A DNA stretch of 64,000 nucleotides from CAWCAW01 sp963714125 (GTDB taxonomy: Bacteria > Actinomycetota > Acidimicrobiia > Acidimicrobiales > UBA8190): contig OY970234.1 in assembly GCA_963714125.1 (NCBI GenBank), positions 1,116,001-1,180,000 of the forward strand, written 5' to 3'. Below the pieces are notes generated by a model that did no database searches, was not told the DNA's origin, and was given only the letters and a program-made list of their open reading frames with translations. This document shows positions 35,421-43,207 of this stretch, piece after piece. The position numbers and the translations under genes were made by a program. Within the stretch, counting starts at the first letter, position 1, and each line of letters starts with the position of its first letter.

Positions 35421-36115
35421 TGCTATCCACCTTGGCGATTGATCCGCCCAATGATATCGAGCGCAGTGCAGGCATGCGACGAGTTCTCCGGTCTTGGTGC
35501 AATCCTGCCGGCCTACGGCGAGGACCGGGGTCCGCCCGTTTCATCACGGCGTCAGGGGCTTGGCGCAGGTGGGCTCGCTCAAAGTTGTTCGACTTTCGAA
35601 GACCAATCCTTCGGCGAGAATGTTCGAGCCCTGCGCCCGTAGCGAGGTCTCGCCAGTAGTCGCTTGCATCAGCAGATGCTGTCGTCCTAGTCCGCGGGAA
35701 AGATCCCCTGCCTTTCGCCCCCGGGCCATAAGGGCGGTTAGCCGGTGCGCCTCGCTGCTCCGCGACAGCAGCGTTCCCAATACCAGCGTGGTGCTATCCC
35801 ACCTTTGGAGGTTTATTGGGTCAAACGACAACGGTGTTGGCCTACGACTCCCTTCACTGTTGGACGCGGTGCTTGTGCGCCGCGTCAACGTCAACGTGCC
35901 CTACATGATCAAGATATGCAGTTGGCGAATCTGCTCCTCGGGCCTCACTGCTTGTCAACCGACCTGCACTGGGCACTGACAACTTGACATCCAATTGAGA
36001 CTGAGTGTCACTCACAACTGCCACTTAGCTACGGCACATTGTCCCGCGTGGGGGGATCGCCTGCCCTGACCTAGCGTGGCGTTGGCGAGGGCGCAATCTG
36101 AAAAAATCATTTTGG
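35421..36115. other. Intergenic region, probably gene debris
   Basis: About 700 bases without an accepted gene. Open frames such as 35494-35979 (plus) and 35544-35894 (minus) have no recognisable motif. The stretch just before 36116 includes an AT-rich piece (CTGAAAAAATCATTTTG near 36098) that could be part of the promoter of the sigma-like gene. Confidence 0.4.
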
Positions 36116-36976
36116 GTGCGCGGGAACTTCATCAACAATGTGCATATGAGGGGGTGTTGGCTGGTGGCCAGCAGCGAACAGTCCCCTCGTGAAGGTTCAA
36201 AACCCAACGTGGAAGCAGTGCGGTTGACCGGCGTCGAGATACGGTCCGAGCAGGTACAACGCCGCCCAGACAGTCATGACTTGCGACGGCAGGCGCTCCC
36301 ACAGGCGTGGCTGGTTGACTTTGACGGCGTCGTGTCAGACCAGGTAGACCGCCTTGCAGCCGATAACCGCCTCTATCGCACTTTGGCGGCGGCTGGGTTT
36401 CGTGGGCCTGGGTGGGATCGGTTCAGTGATGCCCTTGCTCGTTACGGCCTCCAGGTCCTCCGCGCATGGATCGGCACGGGTGCGATCTTTGTGCGGTGCC
36501 GTCAAAGGGGTTACCGGACCGAGCGCAGGATCCAACTGCAGGAGGATGAGGTCATAGAGCTGGCGTCGATGACAGTTGCTCAGGCGATAGCCACGTTCCG
36601 GCACTCTGTCCTTCCAAAAGGCCGGTGGGATCCCGAGAAGGGTGCGAGCCTTCGAACCTTTTTTATCGGCCAGTGTTTGATGAAGTTCCCCCGGGTCTAT
36701 GCAACCTGGATCCGGGACAATCCTCGGTTCGAGCTCGTGCCCGAATTTGTGGATCAATCAGTCGCAGACCCGAGTTCCGATCCAGCCCATCTGGTCGAGA
36801 TCCGCTCTCTCTTGGCGGACGCCATCGGCTCCAATTCACAGGAGCGAACTCTCGTCAAGGTTCTGGCGTTGCTCACAACTGGCCATACCCAATACGAGAT
36901 CGCCGCGCAGCTCGATATGACGGTGGGTGCGGTGGAATCCCTGCTATTTCGCCACCGCCGCAAGGTCGGAGCATGA
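36116..36976 (+). CDS. Sigma-70-like factor
   Basis: The product has 286 residues if it begins at GTG 36116; ATG 36146 is a possible later start. A region 2-like block (VIELASMTVAQAIATF, then GRWDPEKGASLRTFFIGQCL) recalls actinobacterial sigma-like factors in which a short region 2 has the DPxxGASLxTFFxGQC motif. The C terminus (VKVLALLTTGHTQYEIAAQL, then DMTVGAVESLLFRHRRKV) is a region 4 helix-turn-helix. The first 100 residues are an extra domain without a match. It overlaps the next gene by 4 bp and heads an operon with a small protein and a DyP peroxidase, whose expression it may control. Confidence 0.72.
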   Translation: MRGNFINNVHMRGCWLVASSEQSPREGSKPNVEAVRLTGVEIRSEQVQRRPDSHDLRRQALPQAWLVDFDGVVSDQVDRLAADNRLYRTLAAAGFRGPGWDRFSDALARYGLQVLRAWIGTGAIFVRCRQRGYRTERRIQLQEDEVIELASMTVAQAIATFRHSVLPKGRWDPEKGASLRTFFIGQCLMKFPRVYATWIRDNPRFELVPEFVDQSVADPSSDPAHLVEIRSLLADAIGSNSQERTLVKVLALLTTGHTQYEIAAQLDMTVGAVESLLFRHRRKVGA

Positions 36977-37179
36977 ACATCGCACGCCAGGTGGAAAAGC
37001 TCATCGAGAAATCCTCACTCGGAACGCCGAGAGCAAAGATGCTTCGAGCGCGCACCACAGATGAGGAGGTTGCAGTAGTGCACGCACTCTTGTCTCAAAA
37101 GTGCGTGCCGAACCACGATCCAGCGCGGGAATCGCCCTCTCTGGCGCATATAGACGAAGAGAGGGTCGACGAGACGTAG
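36973..37179 (+). CDS. 68-residue protein between sigma-like factor and DyP peroxidase
   Basis: ATG 36973 overlaps the stop of the sigma-like gene (ATGA), and the TAG is directly followed by the ATG of the peroxidase gene. The product is charged and helical (MNIARQVEKLIEKSSLGTPR, then TTDEEVAVVHALLSQKCV) with an acidic C terminus and no membrane segment. Position suggests a regulator or partner of one of its neighbours, for example an anti-sigma-like protein, but there is no sequence evidence for that. Confidence 0.6.
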   Translation: MNIARQVEKLIEKSSLGTPRAKMLRARTTDEEVAVVHALLSQKCVPNHDPARESPSLAHIDEERVDET

Positions 37180-38679
37180 ATGACGAACGGAGATGCAATG
37201 ACCACGTACCCCCAGCCAACCCCCCCCGTACCCCCAGCACCCACCCAGCCGCCCATCAGGCCTGTGCCCCCATATCCCGCGCTTCTGAACGACGCGGGTA
37301 TCCAGGGCAACATTCTCGCTGCCTTCAATAAAGATTACGAGTTGTTCATGTTCTTGCAACTGCCTGATCAGCCACGCGGCCGGGAGTTTCTCGTTGACCT
37401 CGTTCCTTTGGTTTCGAGAAATAATGATGTTGCGGCTTTTAACCAGGCTTTCTCTGCAGCGCGCAGGGAAGGCCACGAGGACCCCGATGATCTTTCCGCT
37501 ACATGGCTCGCGGTAAGCGTTACCAGTCACGGACTCCAAATTCTTGACCCCGAGGCGACAACTGTTCTCGGCCTGCCTGGATGGGATCCAAGCGTTGAGC
37601 GCTTTATCGCGGGTGCGACGACGGCCCCGGACGTACCTACCGCCGGGCCGGAAGCGCCCCCCTCCTGGTTCTTTGGCCGCGGCGACCAGGTAATCGACAT
37701 TCTGGTTGTTCTTGCCGCTGATTCGGCAGCGGATCTGCTTGGGCTCACCCAAGAAGTGCGCCAGATTGCCGCTCTCCACGGTATTTTGTCCGTGTTCGAG
37801 CAGGAGGGACGGTCTTTGCCGGGCGTTCGTCATGGTCACGAGCACTTCGGGTTCAAGGACGGCATCAGCCAGCCGGGTGTGTTCGGCTTTGACCCACCCG
37901 ACCCCATCACGCCGAGCCAGGTGGCTGGCAAGCCGGGCACGCTTCTGATCGAACCTGGCGAGTTTGTCCTGGGGTACCCGGGGCACAACAATCCTGGCCG
38001 CCCGGTACCCTCGTGGATGTTTGACGGAAGCTTTCTGGTTGTGAGGAGGCTCGGCCAAGACGTACCAGGTTGGTGGGCTCAGGCCGAGAGACTCTCTGGG
38101 TCGTTGAACCTCGGTACCGAGGCAGTCGGCGCCAAGCTCGTGGGGCGGTGGAGGTCAGGGGTGCCAGTGGCGGTGGACTCCAATGTAGATCCTCGATCGG
38201 GTCCCGATCTCAGTAGTGACAACAACTTCGATTTTTCTAATGACCTCGCTGGAGCTTCGACTCCATTGTGCGCGCATATTCGAAAGGTCAATCCTCGAGC
38301 CGGAAGCTTGCCCGGGCAAGCCACCGTCGGCGAGAAACGGATCTTGAGGCGAGGCATTGCCTTTGGATCGCCGTTCGACCCTGCTGAGGGTAAGGATCGA
38401 GGACCCGACGCGGCGCGCGGTCTTGTTTTTTCTTGTTACCAAGCAAGCATTGGAGATCAGTTCGAGTTCCTGCAGGAGGCCTGGGTAGATAACGCGGGTT
38501 TTCCGAATCCCGGGTCTGGTCCGGATCCGGTAATAGGGAGCACTGGCCAGGGCACGGTGCAGGGCTCGGGCGTCCCGTTCGCCAGATTTGTGCAGATCCA
38601 GGGAGCCCTCTATGCGTTCACTCCGTCCATTCTGACGCTGACGCTGCTTGCTACGGGTGAAACTCTCCCGACGCTTTAG
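37180..38679 (+). CDS. Dye-decolorizing (DyP-type) heme peroxidase
   Basis: The product has 499 residues. The hallmark GFKDGISQP with the catalytic Asp lies near residue 224, and the proximal heme ligand is the His in LCAHIRKVNPR near residue 363; the conserved Arg follows in the RGIAFGSPF area. DyP enzymes use hydrogen peroxide to oxidise dyes, phenols and similar substrates. A proline-rich N terminus (TTYPQPTPPVPPAPTQPPIR) precedes the catalytic part. No Tat or Sec signal is visible, so it is probably cytoplasmic. ATG 37180 follows the preceding stop directly; ATG 37198 is an alternative. It may be controlled by the upstream sigma-like factor. Confidence 0.93.
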   Translation: MTNGDAMTTYPQPTPPVPPAPTQPPIRPVPPYPALLNDAGIQGNILAAFNKDYELFMFLQLPDQPRGREFLVDLVPLVSRNNDVAAFNQAFSAARREGHEDPDDLSATWLAVSVTSHGLQILDPEATTVLGLPGWDPSVERFIAGATTAPDVPTAGPEAPPSWFFGRGDQVIDILVVLAADSAADLLGLTQEVRQIAALHGILSVFEQEGRSLPGVRHGHEHFGFKDGISQPGVFGFDPPDPITPSQVAGKPGTLLIEPGEFVLGYPGHNNPGRPVPSWMFDGSFLVVRRLGQDVPGWWAQAERLSGSLNLGTEAVGAKLVGRWRSGVPVAVDSNVDPRSGPDLSSDNNFDFSNDLAGASTPLCAHIRKVNPRAGSLPGQATVGEKRILRRGIAFGSPFDPAEGKDRGPDAARGLVFSCYQASIGDQFEFLQEAWVDNAGFPNPGSGPDPVIGSTGQGTVQGSGVPFARFVQIQGALYAFTPSILTLTLLATGETLPTL

Positions 38680-38969
38680 GTGGCCCTTGGGGATCACGGT
38701 AGAGAGCAGGGCCTACTGATACGACCAATCCAAGAGAAACGGGCCATAGCTAATCCTCTGGTCCGACACGACGTGGCGGTCTAGTGGGGCGGACCTGGGA
38801 AGCGGTGCGTGAACAGGACGAGAAGGGATCATGGATGCGGGTGCCAAGATCCAAAACGTCCTTGACTACGTGCATCGAACTTCCGCAAACGAAGACGTTG
38901 CCGACTGAGGCTCCCCAAGAATTGTGGACATCCGCTATGCGAGCATGAGGCTCGCGGAAGGATGTTCTT

Positions 38970-39290
38970 ATGTCACCGAGCAGACGAAGATTCACGACCG
39001 AATACAAGGTCGAGGCCGCGCACAGGGTCATCGACTCTGATCGAAGCGTTGCCGAAGTGGCTCGTGAGCTGAGCCTCAACGAGGCCAGCCTCTACAGCTG
39101 GGTCCGAGACGAGCGTCGTCGCATCGAAGCGGCCAAAGGGACTGACGCCGAGCCGCTCAGCGCCGCTGAACGTGCCGAGCTCCTCGCCCTCAGAAAACAG
39201 GTCCATGAGCAGGAAAAGGATCTTGAGTTCCTGGGAAAAGCGGCCGCGTACTTCGCCAAGGGTCAACCAAACAGGATCGGTTTGCGTTGA
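38970..39290 (+). CDS. IS3-family transposase OrfA
   Basis: The 106-residue DNA-binding subunit opens RRRFTTEYKVEAAHRVIDSD and carries the helix-turn-helix SVAEVARELSLNEASLYSWV. A C-terminal leucine-zipper-like stretch (LLALRKQVHEQEKDLEFLGK) mediates multimerisation in the family. The stop overlaps the start of orfB; in IS3 elements OrfAB is often made by frameshifting, but no clear slippery sequence was identified here. Confidence 0.93.
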   Translation: MSPSRRRFTTEYKVEAAHRVIDSDRSVAEVARELSLNEASLYSWVRDERRRIEAAKGTDAEPLSAAERAELLALRKQVHEQEKDLEFLGKAAAYFAKGQPNRIGLR

Positions 39291-40165
39291 TGGAGGCGGA
39301 GTGCGCGCACTTCGAGATCACTCGCATGGCCCGACTCCTCAGAGTCTCGTCCTCGGGCTTCTACCGCTGGCGCAAGAACGACCGGTCCGCAGCACAAAAG
39401 CCCTCCGAGGTGCGTCGCGGTGCCCTCGATGCCGCCATCGTGGCCGCCCACCGGGGCTCTACGGGCACCTACGGCGCTCCTCGCATCACCGCAGAGCTCA
39501 AAGACGCCGGCACGGCGGTGTCCGAGAACACCGTCCAGCGTCGCATGAAGGCGCTCGGCATCGAAGGGATCAGTCCTCGGAGCTTCAAGGTGGTCACCAC
39601 CATCGCCGATCACGAGGCGGTGTTCCCCGACGACCTCGTCAACCGCCACTTCGACCAGGGGGCGCTGGACCGCGTGTGGACCTCGGACATCACGTACATG
39701 ACCACAGGCGAAGGCCCCGCCTACCTCTGTGCCATCCGTGACGAGCACTCCGGGCGCGTCCTCGGATTCGCCGTGGCCAACCACATGCGAAAAGAGCTGG
39801 TCGAAGAGGCTCTGGCCGGCGCCGTATTCGTCCGACGCTTCACGTGCGCAGGGGTGAAGTTTCACACTGACAGGGGATCGCAATTCACCGCTCGGTCAGT
39901 CGTCGACCTGTGCACGAAACATCGGCTCGTGCGTTCTATGGGCAAGACCGGATCGTGCTTCGACCATGCCACCGCCGAATCCTTCTGGTCGATCTTCAAG
40001 CATGAGTTCTATTACCGCCACGGCTTCGCAACTCTCGAGGAGCTCACCCGCGGCATCACCTGGTTCATGGACTACTACAACCGCCAAAGGAGGTACTCGA
40101 AGATCGGCTACATGAGCCCCATCAACTTCGAACTATCGTCGATCACAGCGGCTCGAGCCGCCTGA
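39287..40165 (+). CDS. IS3-family transposase OrfB
   Basis: The 292-residue catalytic subunit begins with TTG 39287 or, as ATG, at 39290. The HTH_21 region is GSTGTYGAPRITAELKDAG. The rve integrase core has VWTSDITYMTTGEG (first Asp), FHTDRGSQFTARSV (second Asp) and FDHATAESFWSIFKHEFYY (Glu), then the C-terminal WFMDYYNRQRRYSKIGYMSP signature. It is complete and intact. Confidence 0.95.
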   Translation: MMEAECAHFEITRMARLLRVSSSGFYRWRKNDRSAAQKPSEVRRGALDAAIVAAHRGSTGTYGAPRITAELKDAGTAVSENTVQRRMKALGIEGISPRSFKVVTTIADHEAVFPDDLVNRHFDQGALDRVWTSDITYMTTGEGPAYLCAIRDEHSGRVLGFAVANHMRKELVEEALAGAVFVRRFTCAGVKFHTDRGSQFTARSVVDLCTKHRLVRSMGKTGSCFDHATAESFWSIFKHEFYYRHGFATLEELTRGITWFMDYYNRQRRYSKIGYMSPINFELSSITAARAA

Positions 40166-40195
40166 GACGGTGTCCACTTTTTCTGGGGAACCTCA

Positions 40196-40712
40196 GACGT
40201 CGCGAAGGTCGTGCGATCGAGGCTATTAGCCGAGAATATCGAACTGCCGAAACGAGAACATCACGTCGTGCTCGCAGACCATTGCTAACCGAAATTCCAA
40301 TCAGAGTCGAGTCACTGGGCTACCTGCGATCTCCAGTTTGTAAGTGCAGGTTGCCAGTCTGAGTCCCGGCGTGCGGCGCACAGTTCGATCGACTGGCATC
40401 GCAAGCACGATTTGCCTCGTGTCGCTCTGGCTTCTTGGTTAATTCGTCAACAGCCACAGATCAGCAAACGGTACGGGTGAGTCTTGGAGTTTCCTTCAGC
40501 ACGCCCAAGGGGGGCCACCGCTCGGATGGGAGACGTGGCACATATTGGCCATTGAGCGACGTGCTTTGTTTGCCGGGGCCGTCTTAGGGTTCGCCCAGAA
40601 TTCCTAGGATCAGACGGATAAAGGTGGGTTCGCGTCACCGCTTCAGGATGAACCGTCCGAAGGCGCGCCAAATAATCGCCGCTAAACGAAACCGCGTACA
40701 CAACGCTGCGCC
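40196..40712. other. Intergenic region, no gene seen
   Basis: About 520 bases between the IS3 element and the DUF222/HNH fragment hold no frame with a recognisable product. The composition is that of the accessory island. No promoter or RNA gene was recognised. Confidence 0.5.
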
Positions 40713-40873
40713 CTACCGGTTGAAGGAGGCCTGTCGTTCGTCGGCTTCTTTGGTCATGGCTTCGGCCACTTCGTCACTCAGGATGCGCTCGCCGTTTCGG
40801 TCGGGGCCCGGGGTGTGATCCAGATCCATTGCCCAGGTGTTCCGGTGAGCTCGAAGCCCCGGTAGGTGACCAG
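40713..40873 (-). pseudogene. C-terminal remnant of a DUF222/HNH gene
   Basis: On the minus strand the piece reads TYRGFELTGTPGQWIWITP, followed after a frameshift by EAMTKEADERQASFNR and a stop. It is clearly homologous to the end of the split DUF222/HNH gene at 8149-8310 (SYRGFELTGTPGNWIWITPK and AMAKKADERQALFD). Only about 160 bp remain. It directly adjoins the 3' end of the decayed secreted-protein gene at 40913. Confidence 0.75.
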
Positions 40874-40912
40874 TTGAGGATGAAAGCCACATATCCCCCG
40901 AGGACGGACTGG

Positions 40913-42033
40913 CTAGGACACTGCGAGCGTGAACTGCTGTTGGGCGACCTGCTTGTGTTTTCCGCTTCCAAACGTGCCGGTGATCGTGAACGTAAAGGTA
41001 CCCGTTGATCGCGGCCTCCTGAGAGACTTGCCGTGCCGTTGTCGTTGTTGTGGAACGCCACTCCGTGGGGAAGCGAGCCTTGCTCGCTGATCCTAGGAGA
41101 TGTTGGCGTACCCGAGGTCGTAATGGAGAACGTAAAGAATGTCAACGACGGCCGAAAATTAACCCCCTAACGACGGGCGGATCCGCCCGCCGATAGGGGG
41201 TCATTCTTCAGGCGTCGCCGACAAAGAACTGATCTACCGGGCCGGCCGTGCCCGATGAAACTTGTAATGGCCGGAAGTTGGGCTACTTCCGCCAGAGTAA
41301 GGTCCGCTGCGACGGCCGATTGACCGACAGCGGTACAGGCGCCAGCCAGATCGCACGACGCAGCCTGCAGGCATTCGAAGTTCGTTTCGGGCCTGGTGGT
41401 GGGCGAGTTCGCACTCGTGTTGACCGACCAACTCGTGCCGTTCCAGGACCCGGCCAACGTGCGTTCTTCCCGCTCTGTGAAATAGCCACCTACGGCAGCG
41501 CAGGCGTCTGGCGATGCGCAGGAAACGCCTAGCAGAAGGGCGTCGACGGGATCCGGTGCAACCGACCAGCTCGCGCCGTTCCACGTTTCAATGAGGGCCG
41601 CCTCTTCTGGCTTCCCCGAATAACCCACTGCCTGACACGCGTTTGGTGAGGCACACGAGACGCTGTTCAAGGTGTTCGACGTTCCGGGATTCGGACTGGA
41701 GGCGAGCGCCCAGCTGGTGCCGTTCCACGACTCGATCAGGGTTAGTGTCGAGGCAGTTCTATTCCAAGACTCGATTGCCGTTCCCGAGGTATTGCTTAGA
41801 CCGAGGTAGGAGTCCAAGGCAATGCACCAACTCGAGGAACTGCATGAAACCTGATCCAATCCCGCGAAACCAGACGGGCCGCTCGGAATTGGCACCTCTG
41901 CCCACATGGTCCGACCTGTTGCAGACGCCAAACGGGCGTACCAACCCACTGCGCAAATTGGCAGCGGCACCGCGACCGCGACGGTACCCGTAACGGCATA
42001 AAAGGGTTTACGACCAGCCGTCATCGCTACCAT
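40913..42033 (-). pseudogene. Secreted WNGTSW-repeat protein with putative Ig domain, decayed and MITE-interrupted
   Basis: ATG 42033 follows GAGGAGG. A hydrophobic signal segment (FYAVTGTVAVAVPLPICAV) comes first, then repeats alternating a Cys pair block (VSCSSSSWCIALD; VSCASPNACQAVG; VSCASPDACAAVG) with IESWNGTSWALASSPNPG-type blocks. Past the MITE at 41140-41223 the minus strand continues with a putative-Ig (PIG) domain: QFFTFSITTSGTPTSPRISE, QGSLPHGVAFHNNDNGTASL, and in another frame STGTFTFTITGTFGSGKHKQ to FTLAVS. At least two frameshifts besides the insertion show it is dead. Such repeat proteins are frequent in Acidimicrobiia and relatives. Confidence 0.75.
41140..41223. repeat. Intact 84-bp palindromic MITE (copy 2)
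   Basis: Ends TGTCAACGACGGCC and GGCGTCGCCGACA form imperfect inverted repeats. The centre is the perfect 16-bp palindrome CGGGCGGATCCGCCCG, with arms extending to CCCCCTA and TAGGGGG, so the whole can fold into one hairpin. The direct repeat AAGAA (41135-41139 and 41224-41228) is the target duplication. Copies 1 (9265-10607) and 3 (31557-31598) are disrupted. No transposase with these ends was found in the window. Confidence 0.8.
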
Positions 42034-42242
42034 GGGACCTCCTCGGCCAGAGACCTGCGACACCTTGGCTCGACTCGTCGAGCAGGTGTTTCGGAGTACG
42101 CGGCGCGTCGCGAACGTACTAAGCGACTCCAGCGCGCTCGAGTGCCGCTCATCCTGCTGAGGCCTGGGAGGGGTTTGTTCGCCTATAGTCACCTTCTCTG
42201 ATCCGCGATAACTACGCGCATCTTCCCGTGGATTCGATGACC

Positions 42243-42668
42243 TCAGGCCATGCGGACCCCACCGTCCTCGGTCAGATGCCAACCCGGATTGTGGGCGATC
42301 TCCCAGGGATGTCCGTCGGGGTCAATGATTATCGAGTCGTAGCCTCCCCAGAAGGTTTCAGCAGGCTCGCGGGCGACGGTGGCCCCGGCTGTTCGGGCCG
42401 CTTCGGTGATGTCGTCGACTTCTTGGCGCGAAGCCACGTTGTGAGCCAGCGTGATGCCGCCCCAGCCCCCGGTGTCGTCGACACCTGAGTCCGCCGCCAA
42501 CAGGGCGCGGTCCCACAGGGCTACGACCATGTCGCCGGATTGGAAGAACACCGGTGCGCCGCCGGGTGCTTCTGATCCCGCTGAGCGCCAACCGAGCGCC
42601 TCATAAAAGGCGCGGGCCCGACCCGTGTCCTTGACGCCGAGGGTGACCATGCTCAGTCGTTGTCTCAT
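42243..42668 (-). CDS. VOC-family (glyoxalase-like) protein
   Basis: The 141-residue protein has the paired beta-alpha-beta-beta-beta modules of the vicinal oxygen chelate superfamily: LSMVTLGVKDTGRARAFYEA LGWR at the N terminus and WGGYDSIIIDPDGHPWEIAH near the C terminus, where the PDGHPWE motif carries a usual metal-ligand Glu. The substrate is unknown. ATG 42668 overlaps the stop of the GNAT gene by 4 bp; it is the third gene of the minus-strand operon. Confidence 0.9.
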   Translation of the reverse strand: MRQRLSMVTLGVKDTGRARAFYEALGWRSAGSEAPGGAPVFFQSGDMVVALWDRALLAADSGVDDTGGWGGITLAHNVASRQEVDDITEAARTAGATVAREPAETFWGGYDSIIIDPDGHPWEIAHNPGWHLTEDGGVRMA

Positions 42669-43207
42669 GTCACGTTCCCCTCACTGTTGAGCGTCAGGCG
42701 ATAACGCACGTCGGTGGCGACGAACGCTTTCCAATCGTGCTGCTTCGTGGTGCCGTCGAGCTTCCAGCCCCGGTGGTCGTAGAAACGCCGGGCACGAATG
42801 TTTGTTTCCAATGCCCACAGCGTGATCTCGGCAAAGCCAGCCTCGGCGAGTTGTGCGACGGCGGCAGATAGCAGTAGTTCGCCCCCGCCGTGGCTCCAGT
42901 AATCGGGATCGATGTACAACGTCCCCACTTCGGCCACCGTGGCGGGGTCGTCGTCCTCATCCCGCGTGGGACCGAAACTCACGAAACCCATCACCGTCTC
43001 GTCGGGCTCATCGATGAGCAACAACGTCGCCTGCTTCGGCCACGAGGTGGCGGCCAGGATGTCCTCCCACCGGCCGTGGCGGCCTTCGGGGGTCAGCGAA
43101 TCGAGATACGTCTGAGGGACGAGGCCCGGATAGGCCGCTTGCCACGATCGGACGTGCACGGTGGCGACGGCCAAGGCGTCGGCCTTTGTCGCGGGCCGGA
43201 TCCTCAC
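42665..43207 (-). CDS. GNAT-family N-acetyltransferase
   Basis: The 180-residue acetyltransferase opens IRPATKADALAVATVHVRSW QAAYPGLVP, as in many GNATs. The acetyl-CoA binding region VAEVGTLYIDPDYWSHGGGE LLLSA is at residues about 88-112, followed by ITLWALETNIRARRFYDHRG WKLDG. The acceptor substrate cannot be inferred. The GTG start overlaps the stop of the large membrane protein (GTGA) and the stop overlaps the VOC gene start. Confidence 0.92.
   Translation of the reverse strand: MRIRPATKADALAVATVHVRSWQAAYPGLVPQTYLDSLTPEGRHGRWEDILAATSWPKQATLLLIDEPDETVMGFVSFGPTRDEDDDPATVAEVGTLYIDPDYWSHGGGELLLSAAVAQLAEAGFAEITLWALETNIRARRFYDHRGWKLDGTTKQHDWKAFVATDVRYRLTLNSEGNVT

Larger units (their letters stand above)
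38906..40195 (+). mobile_element. IS3-family insertion sequence, apparently complete
   Basis: The 1290-bp element starts TGAGGCTCCCCAAGAA and ends with the inverted partner TTCTGGGGAACCTCA. The direct repeat GAC (38903-38905 and 40196-40198) is a 3-bp target duplication. It carries overlapping orfA and orfB without lesions, so it may be active. The ends differ from those of the IS3 fragments at 25.9-26.8 kb. Confidence 0.9.

Noticed and set aside
35580..35640. GTTCGAGCC stretch resembling a tRNA T-arm
   Set aside because: No matching acceptor, D- or anticodon-arm sequence around it.
35494..35979. 161-codon open frame between the small-toxin-like gene and the sigma-like gene
   Set aside because: Arg/Ser/Cys-rich translation without pattern; overlapping frames on both strands are equally long.
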